The notes under the pieces were generated by a model, which did no database searches, was not told the DNA's origin, and saw only the letters and a program-made list of their open reading frames with translations. From B1 sp964355075 (GTDB lineage: Bacteria; Bacteroidota; Bacteroidia; UKL13-3), in contig CAYHCF010000012.1 of assembly GCA_964355075.1 (NCBI GenBank), positions 1-64,000 of the forward strand: a DNA stretch of 64,000 nt. The letters run 5' to 3'. The position numbers were made by a program, and so were the translations under genes. This document shows positions 61,016 to 64,000 of this stretch, piece by piece. Numbering within the stretch: the first letter of the stretch is position 1; each line of letters opens with the position of its first letter.

Positions 61016-61732
61016 ATGATCCGGCTAAGCGTAAACATTAATAAACTGGCATTAATTCGAAATTCAAGAGTCGGAAATAATCCCGATATTGTTCAATCAG
61101 CCATTGATTGCGAGCGTTTTGGCGCTAATGGAATAACGGTTCATCCCCGCCCTGATGAAAGGCACATCCGGTATTCTGATGCTTTTGAACTTAAAAAAGT
61201 TCTCAAAACTGAACTAAACATAGAAGGAAATCCAATGGAAAAAAAGTTTGTTGATTTGGTGATGGCAGTTAAACCTGCTCAGGTAACATTGGTTCCTGAT
61301 TCACAGGATCAATTAACGAGTAATCATGGATGGGATACGGTTCTACACAAACAATTTTTAGCTGAATTGGTTTCGCTTTTTGCTTCGGCACATATTAGAG
61401 TCTCTATTTTTGTTGACCCAAACATTAAAATGGTACAGGCAGCCCAGGAAACCGGAGCAGAGAGGATTGAACTCTATACCGAAATGTATGCATCGGCATA
61501 CTCAACGCATAGGGAGCTGGCAATAAAAGAATATATTGAAGCTGCAAAGGAGGCTTATGTACTTGGACTAGCGGTAAATGCAGGTCACGATTTGAATTTG
61601 GAAAATCTCCACTATTTTGTCAAAAATGTGCCTCATATCAAAGAAGTTTCAATTGGGCACGCCTTAATCTGCGATTCAATATTTTATGGATTAGAAAATG
61701 CCATTCAGCTTTACAGAAGAAAGCTGAGATAG
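61016..61732 (+). CDS. pdxJ: Pyridoxine 5'-phosphate synthase
   Basis: 238-aa PdxJ TIM-barrel. 'LSVNINKLALIRNSRVGNNP', 'GANGITVHPRPDERHIRYSD', 'VTLVPDSQDQLTSNHGWD' and 'GLAVNAGHDLNLENL' carry the conserved binding residues; the catalytic Glu lies in 'ELYTEMYA'. It forms pyridoxine 5'-phosphate from 3-amino-2-oxopropyl phosphate and deoxyxylulose phosphate. ATG 61016 is chosen since the sequence before it is not part of the family. TAACTTCG nearby could be its -7 box. Confidence 0.93.
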   Translation: MIRLSVNINKLALIRNSRVGNNPDIVQSAIDCERFGANGITVHPRPDERHIRYSDAFELKKVLKTELNIEGNPMEKKFVDLVMAVKPAQVTLVPDSQDQLTSNHGWDTVLHKQFLAELVSLFASAHIRVSIFVDPNIKMVQAAQETGAERIELYTEMYASAYSTHRELAIKEYIEAAKEAYVLGLAVNAGHDLNLENLHYFVKNVPHIKEVSIGHALICDSIFYGLENAIQLYRRKLR

Positions 61733-61733
61733 C

Positions 61734-62996
61734 TTATCTCAATATGGTTTCTTCCCGGTCGGGACCAACAGAAATTACCTGGATAGGAACCTTAATCTCA
61801 TCTTCCACAAAATTTATATAATTTTTAAACGTTTCCGGTAATTCATCATAATTCCGCATTGCACCTAAATTGCCATTCCAGCCTGCAAACTTTTTATATT
61901 CAGGTTCAAGCATTCCATCGAGCATATTGAATGGAATTTCTTTGGTGAGTTTGCCATTAATCTTGTAGGCGTCACAAACCATCACCTCATTAAAACCGCT
62001 AATCACGTCACTTTTGGTACAAATTAAATCGCTAACTCCATTTAGCATTATGGCATATCGTAAAGTAGGCAAATCCAACCAACCCGTTCTTCTCGGACGA
62101 CCGGTTGTGGCACCGTATTCATTTCCGAGTTTACGCAATAATTCACCTGTTTCGTTATTTTGTTCCGTAGGAAAAGGTCCATTACCAACCCGGGTACAAT
62201 AGGCTTTAAAAATACCATAAACTTTATTAATTTTCCGGGGGGCGATTCCCAAACCACTGCATACTCCTCCTGTAATGGTATTACTTGAAGTAACAAATGG
62301 GTACGAACCAAAATCAATGTCCAGTAAAGTTCCCTGAGCCCCTTCGGCTAACACTTTTTTCCCATCATTTACCAGCTTATTAATAAAGTACTCGGAATTA
62401 ATAATTTTAAACTGTTTCAGGAATTCAACTGCTTCAAAGAACAAAGTTTCATGGTCAGGCAAATGGTATTCAAAATTAAACGAATCCAATAATTTCTTAT
62501 GAATGGAAACTGCCCCATTGTATTTGGCAAGAAAATCCGGACTTAACAAATCCCCTATTCTTATGCCGCTTCTTCCAATTTTATCCTGATAGGCAGGGCT
62601 TATTCCACGCAAGGTTGAACCCACTTTGTGTTCGCCTTTATGTGCCTCACTGGCAGCGTCCACCAATCGATGAGTCGGCAAAATAACATGCGCTTTCTCC
62701 GAGATATAGAGATTCTTTTTGATATCAACTCCGGTAAGTCCCGCCTTTTCAATTTCCTTTTTCAATTGTACGGGATCAACCACAACCCCATTTCCAATGA
62801 TATTAATACAATGATCATGGAATATCCCGGATGGAATGGTATTCAATACATACTTATTCCCTCCAAATTCAAGAGAATGACCGGCGTTAGGTCCACCCTG
62901 AAAACGAGCAACCACATCGTATTTGGGAGTTAATACGTCAACAATCTTTCCTTTTCCTTCATCGCCCCATTGCAGGCCTAATACAACATCAACCAT
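61734..62996 (-). CDS. purA: Adenylosuccinate synthetase
   Basis: 420-aa PurA. 'VDVVLGLQWGDEGKGKIVD' with the GDEGKGK loop (about residues 10-16), catalytic His in 'GGPNAGHSLEF', and 'TTTGRPRRTGWLDL'-type 'YGATTGRPRRTGWLDLP'. It catalyses the first step from IMP to AMP using GTP and aspartate. Convergent with pdxJ, one base apart. 20 bases separate its start from the end of the fur gene on the same strand. Confidence 0.95.
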   Translation of the reverse strand: MVDVVLGLQWGDEGKGKIVDVLTPKYDVVARFQGGPNAGHSLEFGGNKYVLNTIPSGIFHDHCINIIGNGVVVDPVQLKKEIEKAGLTGVDIKKNLYISEKAHVILPTHRLVDAASEAHKGEHKVGSTLRGISPAYQDKIGRSGIRIGDLLSPDFLAKYNGAVSIHKKLLDSFNFEYHLPDHETLFFEAVEFLKQFKIINSEYFINKLVNDGKKVLAEGAQGTLLDIDFGSYPFVTSSNTITGGVCSGLGIAPRKINKVYGIFKAYCTRVGNGPFPTEQNNETGELLRKLGNEYGATTGRPRRTGWLDLPTLRYAIMLNGVSDLICTKSDVISGFNEVMVCDAYKINGKLTKEIPFNMLDGMLEPEYKKFAGWNGNLGAMRNYDELPETFKNYINFVEDEIKVPIQVISVGPDREETILR

Positions 62997-63016
62997 AATA
63001 ATAATTAAAAAACTTT

Positions 63017-63508
63017 TTAAACTAATTTTTTACATGTTATACATCTGTGTTCAGCATCAACATTTGGCTTACCAAATAAATAAAGCGAGTGATTGGTAAT
63101 TTCAAATTGCATTAACTCGCCCATGGTAGTTCTGATTTGTTGAATACGGGGATCACAAAATTCAAATACGTCATGGCATATATTGCAAATCATATGATCA
63201 TGTTGCCTGAAACCATAAGCGCGTTCATACCTTGAAATATTTTTACCGAACTGATGTTTGATAACTAAACCGCATTCCAACAGTAAATCTAATGTGTTAT
63301 AAACAGTTGCCCGGCTTACACGGTAATTACGATCCTTCATGTGCTCAAATAAGGTTTCAACATCAAAGTGTTCCTTATTCGAATAAATTTCATCCAAAAT
63401 CGCAAAACGTTCAGGAGTTTTACGTTGTTGATGAATTTCTAAAAACTCTATGAATCTATCTTTAACCTCTGATTTTAACTGATCTGTATTTGCACTTGCC
63501 TTTTGCAT
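63017..63508 (-). CDS. Fur family transcriptional regulator
   Basis: 163-aa Fur/PerR-type regulator. The winged-helix domain contains 'QQRKTPERFAILDEIYSNKEHFDVETLF' and 'YRVSRATVYNTLDLLLECGLV'. The regulatory metal site region is 'YGFRQHDHMICNICHDVFEFCDP', with a C-terminal 'HRCITCKK'; CxxC pairs suggest a structural zinc. Fur, PerR and Zur cannot be told apart safely. ATG 63508 is chosen rather than the TTG seven codons upstream. Probably co-transcribed with purA. Confidence 0.88.
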   Translation of the reverse strand: MQKASANTDQLKSEVKDRFIEFLEIHQQRKTPERFAILDEIYSNKEHFDVETLFEHMKDRNYRVSRATVYNTLDLLLECGLVIKHQFGKNISRYERAYGFRQHDHMICNICHDVFEFCDPRIQQIRTTMGELMQFEITNHSLYLFGKPNVDAEHRCITCKKLV

Positions 63509-63558
63509 TAAATAAATATTACGGTTCAAAGTTAATCTTTTTGTTATGATATGCCTTA

Positions 63559-64000
63559 TTAACTTAAATCCACCCGATTCACGGTAATTAATTCGCTGGC
63601 CTCCTTTATCGCATTCATAATATTATCAAGCTGGTGCGTATCATGAACTTCCAAAAAAATGTTCCCTTCAAACATCCCTTCATGACTGGTTATACTGATG
63701 GTACGCATATTTATCTGAAGTTGTTTTGAAATGATATCGGTTATAATACTCACAATCCCAACACTATCTATTCCAGCAACTTTAATGGAAGTGAGAAAGG
63801 CTTTACGTTGGTTCGGGCCTTCATTAGCCCATTTAGCCTTAATAATCCGGTATCCGTAATTACTCATTAATGCAACAGCATTGGTACAGCTGGTTCTATG
63901 AATTTTTACTCCCTCCCCAATGGTAACAAATCCAAAAATTTCATCCCCCGGAATCGGATTACAACATTTCGCAAAAGAATAATCCATCGTTGTATCGTTA
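63559..64000 (-). CDS. RelA/SpoT (p)ppGpp synthetase/hydrolase, C-terminal part
   Basis: The last about 147 codons are visible; the frame stays open beyond the window edge. 'DYSFAKCCNPIPGDEIFGFVTIGEGVKIHRTSCTNA' is the zinc-finger/CC domain, followed by a C-terminal ACT domain ('VGIVSIITDIISKQLQINMRTISI'). The catalytic hydrolase and synthetase domains lie outside. In Bacteroidota this is normally the single bifunctional Rel/SpoT stringent-response enzyme, which is inferred. Confidence 0.9.
   Translation of the reverse strand, partial: NDTTMDYSFAKCCNPIPGDEIFGFVTIGEGVKIHRTSCTNAVALMSNYGYRIIKAKWANEGPNQRKAFLTSIKVAGIDSVGIVSIITDIISKQLQINMRTISITSHEGMFEGNIFLEVHDTHQLDNIMNAIKEASELITVNRVDLS

Overview
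The window looks like a scaffold from a member of the Bacteroidota (Bacteroidetes), close to the Sphingobacteriales/Cytophagales/Flavobacteriales-type lineages. Support comes from a complete alternative complex III operon (actABCDEF), a type IX secretion C-terminal sorting domain, an exosortase F gene with its usual partner, TAnnTTTG promoters close to start codons, the ileS-dksA-lspA order, a TonB-dependent receptor with a carboxypeptidase-regulatory-like domain and a propeller/Y_Y_Y sensor. A run of exactly 100 N at 30402-30501 marks a scaffold gap. No rRNA, tRNA, CRISPR or prophage was recognised.

Layout. 0-4.6 kb is accessory DNA: Uma2 nuclease, a DUF433/DUF5615 toxin-antitoxin pair, a DUF4143 ATPase and about 2 kb of repeats. 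4.6-14 kb is a surface-polysaccharide and envelope region: Gfo/Idh/MocA dehydrogenase, hexapeptide acetyltransferase, DegT aminotransferase (a WbpB/WbpD/WbpE-like set for a diacetamido-uronic acid sugar nucleotide), exosortase F and partner, a large membrane protein and a WbpM/CapD-like dehydratase. 14.2-22.8 kb is the act operon. 23-31 kb mixes a GT39 glycosyltransferase, folB, an acyl-CoA dehydrogenase, a phosphohexomutase, a four-helix-bundle gene and secreted proteins around the scaffold gap. 31-44 kb holds thioesterase-rnr, two paralogous HD hydrolases bracketing a T9SS protein, a TonB receptor and a sensor adenylate cyclase, then a universal stress protein and a polyprenyl synthase. 44-64 kb is mostly housekeeping: recG, WG-repeat protein, SPFH/Arc pair, ileS-dksA-lspA, serS, cyclophilin, Pif1-like helicase, hybrid kinase, pdxJ, purA, fur and the 3' part of relA/spoT.

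The most unusual aspect is the load of short repeats, here named A to H plus a MITE-like element. They fill intergenic spaces, but also sit in frame inside genes: the DegT aminotransferase carries two large in-frame insertions and a repeat-derived C-terminus, and the Gfo/Idh/MocA dehydrogenase carries one. They supply or abut stop codons of many genes (actB, actF, serS, phosphohexomutase, the Ycf48-like gene). An intact GxxExxY nuclease-like gene lies between inverted arms of repeat B, an internally deleted GxxExxY remnant lies inside repeat C, and a four-helix-bundle gene lies between inverted arms of repeat D. This suggests hairpin repeats that spread into genes in the manner of Rickettsia palindromic elements, possibly with small nuclease or four-helix genes as passengers or drivers. 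The structures are visible in the sequence; the mobility mechanism is inference.
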